Assembly: GCA_949710005.1 (NCBI GenBank)
Contig: OX453283.1
Span: 20,733,004-20,797,003 of the forward strand
Direction: 5' to 3'
From: Ricordea florida
Taxonomy: Eukaryota; Cnidaria; Anthozoa; Corallimorpharia; Ricordeidae
DNA: 64,000 nt
Positions 45,031-55,332 of this stretch are shown here, piece after piece. Below the pieces are notes generated by a model that did no database searches, was not told the DNA's origin, and saw only the letters and a list, made by a program, of their open reading frames with translations. The first letter of the stretch is position 1; each line of letters opens with the position of its first letter. Made by a program: the position numbers and the translations under genes.

Positions 45031-46218
45031 CTAAGGCCTGAGGGTAAAAGGCTGCCGACCAAAGTCCAGGGAAAGCTTCTCAATTAGCATTCGCTGATCT
45101 TCTTGAAGCTCTCCTTGGACTATGGTAAATGTTTTGGGAGACTTAGCTAAAAATAAATGAACCTTGAAAGGGTACTTAACCCTCACCCCATCCCCATTAC
45201 TGTCACAAGCTACATCCCAGTTTTCCACAAGCTGACACCTTTCAAAGTCGCTTTTTTCAAGCAGGATGTAGCCCTTCTGTCTAACCTCCCTCCCCTTCCC
45301 ATGGAAAAGCATTCTGAAGCAATCATGCTCAAAATCAATAACCACATTGCTTCGGGATTTGCTTTTAAGTTTTGCGAGTACTGATACCCGCAAGGTGTCA
45401 ACTGCTTTGATCACCCTTTCCCTCGGAACTGGGGGCTTGTCATAATTTCTGCAATTGAAGGAAAGTATAAAATATAATTAGTAACAAAATTTTGCACTCT
45501 GGACAGGAAATGTTTTAAGCTAAACTACAATCCACAAAATATCATTTAGTACATTGTTACACAATTTAAATCAAAACATTAAAGCAAATGTAGAATGTTA
45601 CTAGATAAAGAAGAGAAAAACTCTAATAATATACATGTATAATACAAGTACTTTTCAAAGAAATTGAAGATAAACACATTCGACTGAATTCAAGAAAATA
45701 CCAAGGAAGCTTCAATCCATCACTCTAGTAATAACAACTTTAACATATCCTTTAGTAAAAGGTTGAAGTAACTACAAAATACGTTTTTCAATCATCTGAC
45801 AATGAAAAGTTCTGCTAGCTGCAATTAAACTATACATCACCACTTAAGAGGAAAAAGTAAGCTCACCTGATAAGATCAACAGTGAGGTATTCCTCGTCCT
45901 CCCAGCTGTTATAAAATGCACTGTACCCAGACCACTTTATCAAATACTGAGTCTGAAAATTGCAAAGGATATGCTTCAGTTCAAAGAGCTAAATCAAGGG
46001 AGAAACAAGTGACAACCAAAGAAATTTAAACCTGAAACACTCACCGTGCCGCCTGCGGTCCTCTTTGATACGACCCGTTCGACGGAAAAAAAAATAGATT
46101 TTTTTGTTCGCCTTTTGTTGTTTTTTCCTCCCCAAACAAGATCTGAAGAGGAAGCATTGTGCATCTGCACATACAAACCACGAGTTCTTTTACTCGACGC
46201 TCGCACACCGTCCGCCAT
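45031..46218 (-). CDS. Chromodomain protein, three exons, carried by the transposon
   Basis: Minus-strand exons: 46218-46045 (ATG, phase 0 end at ACG-GTGAGTG), 45952-45867 (TTTTCAG acceptor, CAG-GTGAGC donor) and 45448-45031 (TTGCAG acceptor, stop). Frames join exactly to 225 residues. The splice between exons 1 and 2 completes a chromodomain: FSVERVVSKRTAGG from exon 1 and YLIKWSGYSAFYNSWEDEEY from exon 2, matching the V-E-x-I-L/KR...YLVKWKGY...NSWE consensus with two of the aromatic-cage positions present. A lysine-rich stretch (KNNKRRTKK) precedes it. Exon 3 (NYDKPPVPRERVIKAVD...) is unrecognised. Chromodomains bind methylated histone tails and direct some LTR integrases to heterochromatin; a targeting role here is inference. 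Start overlaps an AAATGGCGG motif. Confidence 0.78.
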
Positions 46219-46331
46219 TTTACTAAGAGAAAGTTGGGAAATCTGATGCCTTTGCGCATGATCACTACGATGTTTCTGGTCTTTGCGAGTCCTCGATGCA
46301 TGCTGCTGACTGTCACGGATTTCTGGCCATG

Positions 46332-47700
46332 AATACTAAATTCAACCCTTTCACTCCCAGAAGTGGCCAACTAGATCCAAATTGCACAAAATTCTACAAT
46401 ATATTTTATAAAAATCTGAAAACAAACTGTACTTTGTGAAAGTACTGCGAAAGAGGTTTCATTTGAATGGTCAGGATTTTGTACACAGGCTCAAAAGGTA
46501 GAACCACATCAAAAGACTCCATCATTCACCCTGGGGGTGAAATGGTTCATCATTAAAATCAACTTTTCAGTGTTTTCTTTTCTTATTTCAGATTTCCATC
46601 AATTTTCATGAATAACTTTAAATGTGAAATTATGGTACCAACTGTTAAGACATGTAAGCTTAAAATGTTTGAATACATATTTTACAATCACTTGCTCCCA
46701 ACTAAAAGTAAAACTATTTCCAGTAAGGTTTTTCAAATCACAATAATATCTACTTCTCTTAAAGAAGTTTTATTCATTGTAATTAATTCTAATATAAATG
46801 AGAACCCTTTTTAAGCATGTTCTTCATAACCTTGAAGAAAACTTGGAAACGTTGATTAAAAAACCAGTGGGGAAAAGTAGGGAAGTTCAATAACAACAGA
46901 GTTGAGTTTTGATGCTTGTTATTTTAAATTTGCAAAAACTAATAAACCGATGTACTTTAGGTGCATCTAATTGTTCAGTAATAATAAGCAAATTTGTGAG
47001 CTGTTTGGGTTTAGCATGTTGAAGTGTAATCTTGTCTGACCAGGAATACTATCAATTAAAAGTTATTGTCAGGAAACCTGTTAGACAACCCCAAAATATG
47101 CATTCTTAAAAGCATAGTCATAAAGTTTGAACAATTCTCCGTCTGCTGGCAGAGGGAGGTTTGGCGTTCCTCTTGGTAAGTGTAAAGTATTAGAACAAGT
47201 ATGGGCCTTAGGCAAGAAATCAGTAGTGATCCTTTTCTTTTGTGTACCCTGGAAAAAATAACAGAGTGAAAATGACTGTTGAGCAATCGAGAATCTCATA
47301 TACATGTGCTGGAAAACAAACAGTAATACAGGTAGCAGCACTTCAAAAATCTTGAATTAATTTTGTTCCAGCGAAAGTGTTTTTTTAACGTCAACCCCTT
47401 GTAGCCATTTTTAGGCTGCCTCTATACACCAATTTCATAAATGGCGGTGGATTTATTATTCTTTTGTACGTATGTTAATTAGACCAACTGGCCTCATTTT
47501 GGAACGAAAAATTCTATTGAATTGTGCGCATCCTAGCAAGGTCAGTAAGGCTTAATACCATGAAAACAAAAGAATAATAAATTGGCCTCCATTTATGAAA
47601 GTGGTCTATATTGGCTACAGTATAATCACACCATAGGATTCCACAAAGTTTTGAACGTTTCAATGTCATTTCCGTGGTTGATACAAGCACAGAGAAATAA
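46332..47700. repeat. Segmental duplication, copy A right part
   Basis: Nearly identical to 49846-51207. Together with 39787-40744 it forms copy A of a ~2.3-kb block, split by the chromodomain transposon. The block contains the 3' half of the integrase relic and non-coding DNA; small ORFs here (46608-46814, 47056-47341) are repeated in copy B and show no motifs. Confidence 0.93.
47427..47606. mobile_element. Mariner-type MITE with TA/TATA flanks
   Basis: Inverted ends (left CACCAATTTCATAAATGG; complement of the right end GACCACTTTCATAAATGG) with TATA on both sides (47423-47426, 47607-47610), followed inward by ATTTATTATTCTTTTGT on both arms. Related copies occur at 47933-48080, 50941-51120 and as the host of the 31158-32176 insertion. 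Confidence 0.7.
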
Positions 47701-48441
47701 GCAAAATAAGATTACTTTGTGCTCAAAATTTGTTGCACTAATTTTTCAAAATACTTTACCGCTTATCTGCTTTGAAACTTCATAACTATAATTTACAATT
47801 CAAAAAATGGCTCAAGGTGATGACATTTGCAGGTCTGGTGACACCACCCATAAGCTTGGAGTGGCTAACACCGCCTCGATTAGCTTTTTCTAGGTGTTTG
47901 CGGGGTAAGCCATCCACTAACTATTTATTATTCTTTTGTACGTATGTTAATTAGACCCACTGGCCTCATTTTGGAACGAAAAATTCTATTGAATTGTGCG
48001 CATCCTAGCAAGGTCAGTAAGGCTCAATACCATGAAAACAAAAGAATAATAAATTGGCCTCCATTTATGAAAGTGGTCTATATTAACTACAGTATAATCA
48101 CACTATAGGATTCCACAAAGTTTTGGACGTTTCAATGTCATTTCCGTGGTTGATACAAGCACAGAGAAATAAGCAAAATAAGATTACTTTGTGCTCAAAA
48201 TTTGTTGCACTAATTTTTCAAAATACTTTACCGCTTATCTGCTTTGAAACTTCATAACTATAATTTACAATTCAAAAAAAGGCCCAAGGTGATGACATTT
48301 GAAGGTCTGGTGACACCACCCATAAGCTTGGAGTGGCTAACTCCGCCTCGATTAGCTTTTTCTAGGTGTTTGCGGGGTAAGCCATCCACTAACTATTATA
48401 TTTAGTTAAATAAAGTTGTTGTTGTTGTTGTTGGTGTTAAA
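47451..48441. repeat. Tandem duplication (~480 bp x 2) ending in a (GTT)n tail
   Basis: ATTTATTATTCTTTTGTACG starts at 47451 and again at 47933, and the two units run in parallel through TGGTGACACCACCCATAAGC and GCGGGGTAAGCCATCCACTA. The second unit ends in TTAAATAAAGTTGTTGTTGT, a retroposon-like tail. Confidence 0.9.
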
Positions 48442-48483
48442 AAAACAAAAACAATAGTCATCATTTACATACTATTGTTTACC

Positions 48484-48897
48484 TGTTCTTCAATGATGTT
48501 GTCTTCTCTTGTCTCTTGTGCGGGCACACAGGCAACCATAAAATGAATGCTTGGTTGTTGGGTAAGGCCCAACAGTGGCTCTTCACTTGCTCCTGTGACA
48601 AATTCCAAGATGTTTTCCAATGTGGTCACTCTACGCCCACTTGCCACATCTCGCAGGTACTTGACAAACTTACTATAAACAGCTTTCTCATACCTTAGAC
48701 TGTTAGAGCCTTCCTCAGAGAACATGGGTTTAAGGAGATGAAGGATAAATGGAACTGTCAATTTGGCATTGTTTTGGGATGGTCTAAGCAGGTAAAGGAA
48801 GATTTGGAACTTTCGGGCAAACATGTGAATTCCAAGAGTATCTAGTCCTTGACGAAGCTTCAAAACACACTTTGAACTTGCTAATTCATCACCAGCT
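48484..48897 (-). pseudogene. HECT ubiquitin-ligase C-lobe exon fragment
   Basis: Minus-strand frame: [40 protein letters not shown] and ASGRRVTTLENILEFVTGAS, then LLGLTQQPSIHF, matching the late part of HECT domains of the type common in cnidarian and fish multigene families. A CAG-GTAAAC donor follows at 48484/48483. The catalytic-Cys exon is not seen downstream. Its 5' edge is cut by the start of duplicated block B at 48896. Probably the continuation of the HECT relic at 52489-52833. Confidence 0.7.
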
Positions 48898-49421
48898 GTT
48901 CGGAGAGAAGGTTGGGGTAGTTTCATTGCTGGATCATCAACAAGAAATCAGAGAATCGAGAGATTATGGAGAGATGTTTTCAGATGTATTTGCCATGTAT
49001 TTTACTACATGTTTTGGATGTTGAAAACCCTATTCACATGTTTACTTTACAGTATGTCCTTTTGGCAAGAATAAACAATGCTTTACCTGAGTGGATGGTC
49101 TCTTTCAATGACCATCCTTTCCAAACAGAGCACAGTTGGTCACCAAATCAAATGTGGTTGAATGGGATGCTGCACTCATGCAATGCTCTTGTTAATGGCA
49201 GTAATGACGTTGAGTTTGAAGACATGACATTTTATGGAGAAGATCCTGAAGCACCGATGCCAACTGAAGAATCCAACAACAATGTTGAAGTGTTTCATGC
49301 CCAGCTACCAAGCAACAACACTGATGAACTGGTGGCCTATTTAACTACTGCTGTTGATCCTTTACAGGAGTCTTCTAGTTTTGGTGTGGACATTTATGCT
49401 AAAGCTCTTGAAATAAGTTAG
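48896..49421 (+). pseudogene. 3' half of rve integrase, duplicate copy
   Basis: Copy of 39787-40319 with few differences, including the shared frameshift before [15 protein letters not shown]. It starts abruptly after the HECT exon at AGCTGTTCGG, so there is no 5' half. Ends IYAKALEIS-stop as in copy A. Confidence 0.92.
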
Positions 49422-51208
49422 AGCAAGAACATTGAAGACAGTATTACCACTGAGCAATGTTATTGACTTGTTCTCACTGTCATCATGAGTGATGTACAAA
49501 ATGCCAATGCCCAAATGTTAACCTGGGAAGCAGGGAGGGGCACGACTTGGATTATGGACTTGGATTATGGAAATTTCTAAATATCGGTGTACAACTCCTG
49601 ATCCTCCTTCAGGAGTCATGATGACGTCCTGTAAACAGTGAATGTATGTACACAAAAAAACTGGTATTTAAATTATTCAACACTTTTATTGAAGAAAGGG
49701 ATCCTCAGTCCAACGTTGATCAATTTTTTCAATGTCAAAAATTAACAGTCAGCCAGCTTATTTAATTTTTGGCTACAAACGTTCATAACAGTATGATATT
49801 ACTAGTGTATGTTCAAAGTTTTGCGACAACAGTAACATTAACATTAATACTAAATTCAACCCTTTCCCTCCCAGAAGTGGCCAACTAGATCCAAATTGCA
49901 CAAAATTCTACAATATATTTTATAAAAATCTGAAAACAAACTGTACTTTGTGAAAGTACTGCGAAAGAGGTTTCATTTGAATGGTCAGGATTTTGTACAC
50001 AGGCTCAAAAGGTAGAACCACATCAAAAGACTCCATCATTCACCCTGGGGGTGAAATGGTTCATCATTAAAATCAACTTTTCAGTGTTTTCTTTTCTTAT
50101 TTCAGATTTCCATCAATTTTCATGAATAACTTTAAATGTGAAATTATGGTACTAACTGTTAAGACATGTAAGCTTAAAATGTTTGAATACATATTTTACA
50201 ATCACTTGCTCCCAACTAAAAGTAAAACTATTTCCAGTAAGGTTTTTCAAATCACAATAATATCTACTTCTCTTAAAGAAGTTTTATTCATTGTAATTAA
50301 TTCTAATATAAATGAGAACCCTTTTTAAGCATGTTCTTCATAACCTTGAAGAAAACTTGGAAACGTTGATTAAAAAACCAGTGGGGAAAAGTAGGGAAGT
50401 TCAATAACAACAGAGTTGAGTTTTGATGCTTGTTATTTTAAATTTGCAAAAACTAATAAACCGATGTACTTTAGGTGCATCTAATTGTTCAGTAATAATA
50501 AGCAAATTTGTGAGCTGTTTGGGTTTAGCATGTTGAAGTGTAATCTTGTCTGACCAGGAATACTATCAATTAAAAGTTATTGTCAGGAAACCTGTTAGAC
50601 AACCCCAAAATATGCATTCTTAAAAGCATAGTCATAAAGTTTGAACAATTCTCCGTCTGCTGGCAGAGGGAGGTTTGGCGTTCCTCTTGGTAAGTGTAAA
50701 GTATTAGAACAAGTATGGGCCTTAGGCAAGAAATCAGTAGTGATCCTTTTCTTTTGTGTACCCTGGAAAAAATAACAGAGTGAAAATGACTGTTGAGCAA
50801 TCGAGAATCTCATATACATGTGCTGGAAAACAAACAGTAATACAGGTAGCAGCACTTCAAAAATCTTGAATTAATTTTGTTCCAGCGAAAGTGTTTTTTT
50901 AACGTCAACCCCTTGTAGCCATTTTTAGGCTGCCTTTATACACCAATTTCATAAATGGCGGTGGATTTATTATTCTTTTGTACGTATGTTAATTAGACCA
51001 ACTGGCCTCATTTTGGAACGAAAAATTCTATTGAATTGTGCGCATCCTAGCAAGGTCAGTAAGGCTCAATACCATGAAAACAAAAGAATAATAAATTGGC
51101 CTCCATTTATGAAAGTGGACTATACTGGCTACAGTATAATCACACCATAGGATTCCACAAAGTTTTGAACGTTTCAATGTCATTTCCGTGGTTGATACAA
51201 GCACAGAC
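48896..51208. repeat. Segmental duplication, copy B (contiguous, with empty site)
   Basis: Matches 39787-40744 then 46332-47700 without the intervening 5.6-kb transposon. Junctions: left with the HECT exon, right with a fragment of the hAT-like MITE. The empty site is at 49845/49846. Confidence 0.95.
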
Positions 51209-51213
51209 GATGG

Positions 51214-51285
51214 AAAATTGCATTACCCTAAACAATTCATCTGCTGTATGCATAATGAAGTAGGGACCTGTGTGGAAATCGTGCC
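51214..51285. mobile_element. Fragment of the hAT-like MITE
   Basis: Right-hand part of the family seen at 36305 and 40881: CATTACC(C/G)TAAACAATTCAT, then GTAGGGACCTGTGTGGAAATC. The left half is missing. Confidence 0.85.
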
Positions 51286-51541
51286 AAGGACTACCAAGTA
51301 GACTGATGAAGCTGGATTAATTGATCTTAGCAATATAAGTGTTGTGGTTCATTTTTTCTTTACTTTGAAAATTTTCAAACAAGGTTAATTTTCACTTTTC
51401 TTTGTCCCAAACAGTTACCATAATCAGAGACTAAGAAAAACAAAAATTTAACTGGTTTGAAACATTTTTAAACAACGGAAAATTGAAATCAGAACATATA
51501 CAAGTATAAATTAATATAATGTACTGTTGAGTGTTCATACC

Positions 51542-52410
51542 TCACACATCTGGATCGGACATAGACTCTTCTGAATCAGAACACATATGCTCATCGTCAG
51601 AAAATAAAGACGAGTTCAAACTACAATCGAAAAAGAGCAAATAAAGAAATCAAATGGGACTGCTCTCTGTAGTAATGGTATTTATATATTAAATAAAGTC
51701 AACAAACTTAAATTGTTACCAATGCATGTATTCGTAATAGCAACCTATATTGCTGATCTGTTACTCTTGCCATCTACACCACCAAGATCTCGAATGGGAG
51801 ACTCACTCAAGTTCAGAAGTGCTGGGCAAACTTATAGTAGCTAGAGACTCGACAACAGTTGAAGACGAGGGATGACCCAAAGGTTTAACTGGGGTGGAGG
51901 TCAGTGGCCCTTTAGCGAAAACCATCATTCAAACGGAAAAAATACTAATCGCCATGAAACATTAATTAACATTGAAACAAAAGCATCCTCGCACCTTCAC
52001 TTGCGTCTTTTGGCTGCTTTCGTGCACGTGTCGTAAACGCGCGAGACCTCGCCGTAGTACTATCCTGAATTTCCCTTCACAAATACAAGCAAGGTACGAA
52101 CCTAAACGACTCATTGACAAATAACTTTTTAACGGTTAACTCATCAGGCAAAGAAAACCAAAACTTACCTTCTCCGATTCCGATATTCAAGAGATACCAA
52201 ATGTGCCGCGAAATCGCTGTCACTACAACCCCCATATCTTGCCTCCAACTTCGCACCAAACCACGACTGAAATATATTATTTTCGAGGAAAATACGTTGA
52301 CGGTTTTTAAACCACTCCCTTTTGTACCGCTTCAGGTGGGAAACTCTTCTCTTGCGACCAGAGTTCCTTCATTTATCTCCGTGGCCGCCACCGCCGCTAG
52401 CATCCGCCAT
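51542..52410 (-). pseudogene. Two-exon small gene of unknown function with TGA at codon 14
   Basis: Minus-strand exon 1 is 52410-52169 (ATG in AAGATGGCGG; donor AAG-GTAAGT); exon 2 is 51620-51542 (TTGTAG acceptor). Phases match and give about 106 codons. Codon 14 is TGA (52371), with clean basic sequence beyond it (RKRRVSHLKRYKREWF, FGAKLEARYGG, DFAAHLVSLEYRNRR) and an acidic end (SDDEHMCSDSEESMSDPDV). The post-stop region has the look of a conserved domain found in transposon-linked cnidarian proteins, which I cannot name. The TGA may be a C-to-T change in CGA, or translation may start elsewhere. Confidence 0.45.
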
Positions 52411-52488
52411 CTTGTTTTAGCTGATTCAATTGCAGAATTTTTCAAGTTTTGATCTTCGGCCTGCACATGCGCAGTTCATGAGATTTAC

Positions 52489-53525
52489 CCTTTAAGTCCA
52501 TGGTCAAAATATTTTGCCTTGATCTGTTGGTTGAAAAGCCTGATCCACTCTTTTCTTGGACCTCCAATATCTTCAGCCTGCTCACCATGAAACTCTACTT
52601 GGAAGGTAATTCTTGGATCTTCCACTGATCGTAGTTTCATCAAAGGTTGTTTCCAAGACATTGTCACGGTCAACTGCCACAAAGTTAGTGTCTCGTACGT
52701 GCTCTGTGGCATCATCTATGACATCCAAGGGTCGGCCTAGTACAATTTTGCTCTGTAAGTATCTTAACATTTCAGTTGGCTCTGTTATACTTGCTGAATA
52801 AAAATTCACTGATAATCTTGTAAAAGAACTCAATGTTCTTCTCTGTTTGGCATGTCAGGGACTTATCTCTTTGAGGATCAGTGGTAATTGTCGACTCTTC
52901 CCATTTGTTGGGTACTGGTATTTGTACTTGTACTTGTACCAGTGAACTCCCCTGTCTTATCATGACATGTAGTGGTACTGGTGGGTCTTTCAGGTGGCCT
53001 GTGAGACTCAAGTAAATCTTCATCAAGCCAATCAGACTGATCTTGTCATGAGTCTGATTCGTTTAAAACAAAGTTGTATGCTTTCTTCATGCGAATGTAG
53101 AGAAGCCCTTGTCCGGCTAGTTTCTTTACGACAATGTAATTGTACTCAGTTCCCTCAGCGAGTCTTAACACTGATATTTTCTTCTGGGTTACTTTAACAA
53201 AGTTGAAGTCATTTGGTCCTAGTAAACCGTATTCCGATTTGAGGGATGAAACTATCTTTTCACGCACACACAATTCGCTATCATCCTCACTAAGTAAAAC
53301 CATACCCCTTTCCACAATGTTCTCTTTTTTCAATGTTTCAACTTCATCCTCTTCATCGCTTTCTTCGGAAATTGCCCTTAGAAGAGCAAATTCAAATGGT
53401 CTTTTCTCGCTGTTCTTGGTCTTTTTCGCCGTCTTGTTTTTCGTCGCTGACTCTGCTGTCGCTCTCAGCCTCTCATTTCTGTTGAGTCTTCTGTACAGAC
53501 CGCGACTGGAGCTTGTGTTCATCAT
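52489..53525 (-). pseudogene. HECT ubiquitin-ligase relic, N-terminal and N-lobe part
   Basis: A 159-codon minus-strand frame from 53525 (Lys-rich start, acidic ISEESDEEDEVETLKKE, then LCVREKIVSSLKSEYGLLGP and LRLAEGTEYNYIVVKKLAGQ) ends at TGA 53046. The same frame continues past the stop with an acidic stretch. At 52833-52640 a second frame carries RPLDVIDDATEHVRDTNFVA and DNVLETTFDE. After a 1-nt shift near 52636 come SVEDPRITFQVEFHGEQAED and GGPRKEWIRLFNQQIK, characteristic of the HECT N-lobe. Donor-like GGGTAAAT at 52489. HECT enzymes transfer ubiquitin through a Cys in the C-lobe, which is missing here. At least two lesions. Confidence 0.68.
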
Positions 53526-53534
53526 TGATCTTGC

Positions 53535-54295
53535 CCTTTTTTTTAATTCAATTCAATATTTTAACAGGAACATCTATTTAGCATAGCTAGTTTAAGTAGA
53601 GTCCTGTGTAACATAATATTACAAAATACAAAAAATAAGAATTTCATTACAGGTTACATATAAAGACAATTAAATTTGTAGTCGTATTCCCAATTCATTC
53701 TAAGTCTTGAAAAAACGTTTCGCTTTAGTTTTAAACTCTACAAGAGTCATGCTTTTTCTTATAGCAAGCGGAAGCGTGTTAAATGTGGGTGCTCCATTTA
53801 TGCGAAAGCTACCTTGGTATTTACTAGTTTTAGCTAGAGGAATGCGCAGCAGGTCTCTATATCTGGTATGATAACCGTGTATTTCTCTAGCATGCCTAAA
53901 TTCTCCAATGAGGTATTGTGGGGCCAAGCCATTAATAGATTTGAAAACTAAGATAGACTTAAGATAGTCCCGCCGCTTTTGCAGGTCGGGCCAGCTGAAG
54001 ATTTTCGGTAATTCGACAAATTCAACAATTCTGCCTTCAATGATACTTGCAGCCCGCCGATGGAGTTTGTCTAGGTATACTTTGCTACCCAATCCACAGC
54101 TGTCCCAAACACTGCAACAATAGTCAAAAAGTGGTAATACCATTGCATTATATAGTGTGATACAAGTGTGTCTAGGTAGGACTTTGCGTGCCCTACGTAA
54201 CATACCTAGGCGCGGGGAGATCTTTTTCCCTATGTACTCTACATGATCTTTCCAAGAAAGATTTTGATCAAGTATGACTCCATTCGCCTAAGTGT
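53535..54295 (-). mobile_element. 5'-truncated LINE, RT C-terminus
   Basis: A continuous minus-strand frame from about 54290 to 53700: GVILDQNLSWKDHVEYIGKK, LGMLRRARKVLPRHTC, YNAMVLPLFDYCCSVWDSCG, HRRAASIIEGR and the tail FRINGAPTFNTLPLAIRKS, a CR1/L2/jockey-type thumb and C-terminal region. The 3' end has an ATTGAATTG-type short-repeat tail and A-run next to the HECT relic at 53535. The 5' end is cut near 54295, removing the catalytic RT motifs. Confidence 0.83.
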
Positions 54296-54299
54296 TTTT

Positions 54300-55230
54300 C
54301 TTGTGCAGAGCTGCTCTCTTTTCGAGCTGTTAACTCGATTTATTCACTAAATGACTTTATTAGTGTCTATGTTTGCTATTCCTGGATGTGTTTACGTGCT
54401 GGAGAGTGTTTTCTTCTTTAAACGTTGAGGTCTGTGGTGTTAGCGATTCCCTCGGTGAAAGGATTGCCATCTTTTCTGTTGGAAATGTCGAGCTTATTTT
54501 TAAGAATTGGTTCACGCTTAGCAGACCACGTCCATCGAGTTCATGAGTCGATCCACGCGTGAAGTTTGGAAAGCAAGAGTGTGGCTCGCTGTGACATGTA
54601 TTATTTTGAATCCGAGATAACAAGCTGGTTACGCACGTCAAAATACGATACTTCGTCTTAACTTGACTTCTAAAAGCGATCAAATCAAAAACATCGGGGG
54701 AAGCATTCTCATCAAGTGTTTATTTATATTTATAGCGTTGGATCCTCTATACTGTACAAAAACTACAAAACCCGATGTATAATCAACTGGAGCAAAAACA
54801 GTCCGGTGGTATGTAGCTTCATTGAATTTCAAAATCATTATTTGCGACAACACCGAAACCAGCACATACCCTCCAATTTAAGGAACTTATCTATTTCTGG
54901 TGAACTTCACGCTTTCAAAAAAATGTTGAACCTCCAAGACGGGTCAGAGGAAGGGAAGATGCCAAGTATTCACGGCTGGGTTTGTACTCTCGTGTCACGT
55001 TTCACTTTCCCCATAAAATAAAACACGTTCGTCAATGTTTACCACAAATTTGTCAATTCTACAACGGCATCTCCATTTTAAATATCGGTTTCCAGATAAA
55101 GCCCCGGGAATGATGGACTACCTTTCATGAACGTTGAAAAATGAGATATAATGTTTACTGCTTCACTCAGTAGAGTGTACGAGCAAAAGATTTATAACAT
55201 ATAAAATACAAGATATACCCTTAGTAACCA
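54300..55230. other. No supported gene
   Basis: Short unsupported frames on both strands and no repeated structure recognised. Confidence 0.4.
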
Positions 55231-55237
55231 GGTAATT

Positions 55238-55310
55238 CTGGATGGTCTAATGGGTAGTATTCCGAACTGTGGAGCAGATGGTCCGCGTTCAATTCCCAGT
55301 GGGGGTATTC
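55238..55310 (+). tRNA. tRNA-like sequence (pseudogene or SINE head)
   Basis: Contains an A-box-like TGGTCTAATGGGTAG and a B-box-like GTTCAATTCCC at tRNA-like spacing, with CTGTGGA as a possible anticodon loop (GTG). The acceptor arms do not pair convincingly, so a functional tRNA is unlikely. Confidence 0.3.
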
Positions 55311-55332
55311 GTGACTTTCTCTATTTGTTCCT

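Larger units (their letters stand above)
40745..46331. mobile_element. 5.6-kb transposon with chromodomain gene and no target duplication
   Basis: The 22-bp ends CATGGCCAGAAATCCGTGAC(AG) are perfect inverted repeats at 40745 and 46331. The flanking DNA is duplicated at 48896-51208 without the element; there AACATT joins AATACT directly at 49845/49846, identical to left flank plus right flank. Hence the ends are exact and no bases were duplicated. Content: hAT-like MITE (40881-41022), DDE-like gene (41586-44246, plus), a dispersed repeat (44380-44911) and a chromodomain gene (45031-46218, minus). The two genes converge. TSD-less cut-and-paste elements (Spy group, inserting between AAA and TTT) are known, but this transposase does not look IS5/Harbinger-like, so superfamily is unassigned. 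Confidence 0.87.

Noticed and set aside
40745..46331. Interpreting CATG as a 4-bp target duplication
   Set aside because: The empty site at 49845/49846 has no CATG, and the second family member also starts and ends with CATG.
46608..47341. Small ORFs repeated in both duplicated blocks
   Set aside because: Their conservation between blocks only reflects the recent DNA duplication; no motifs.
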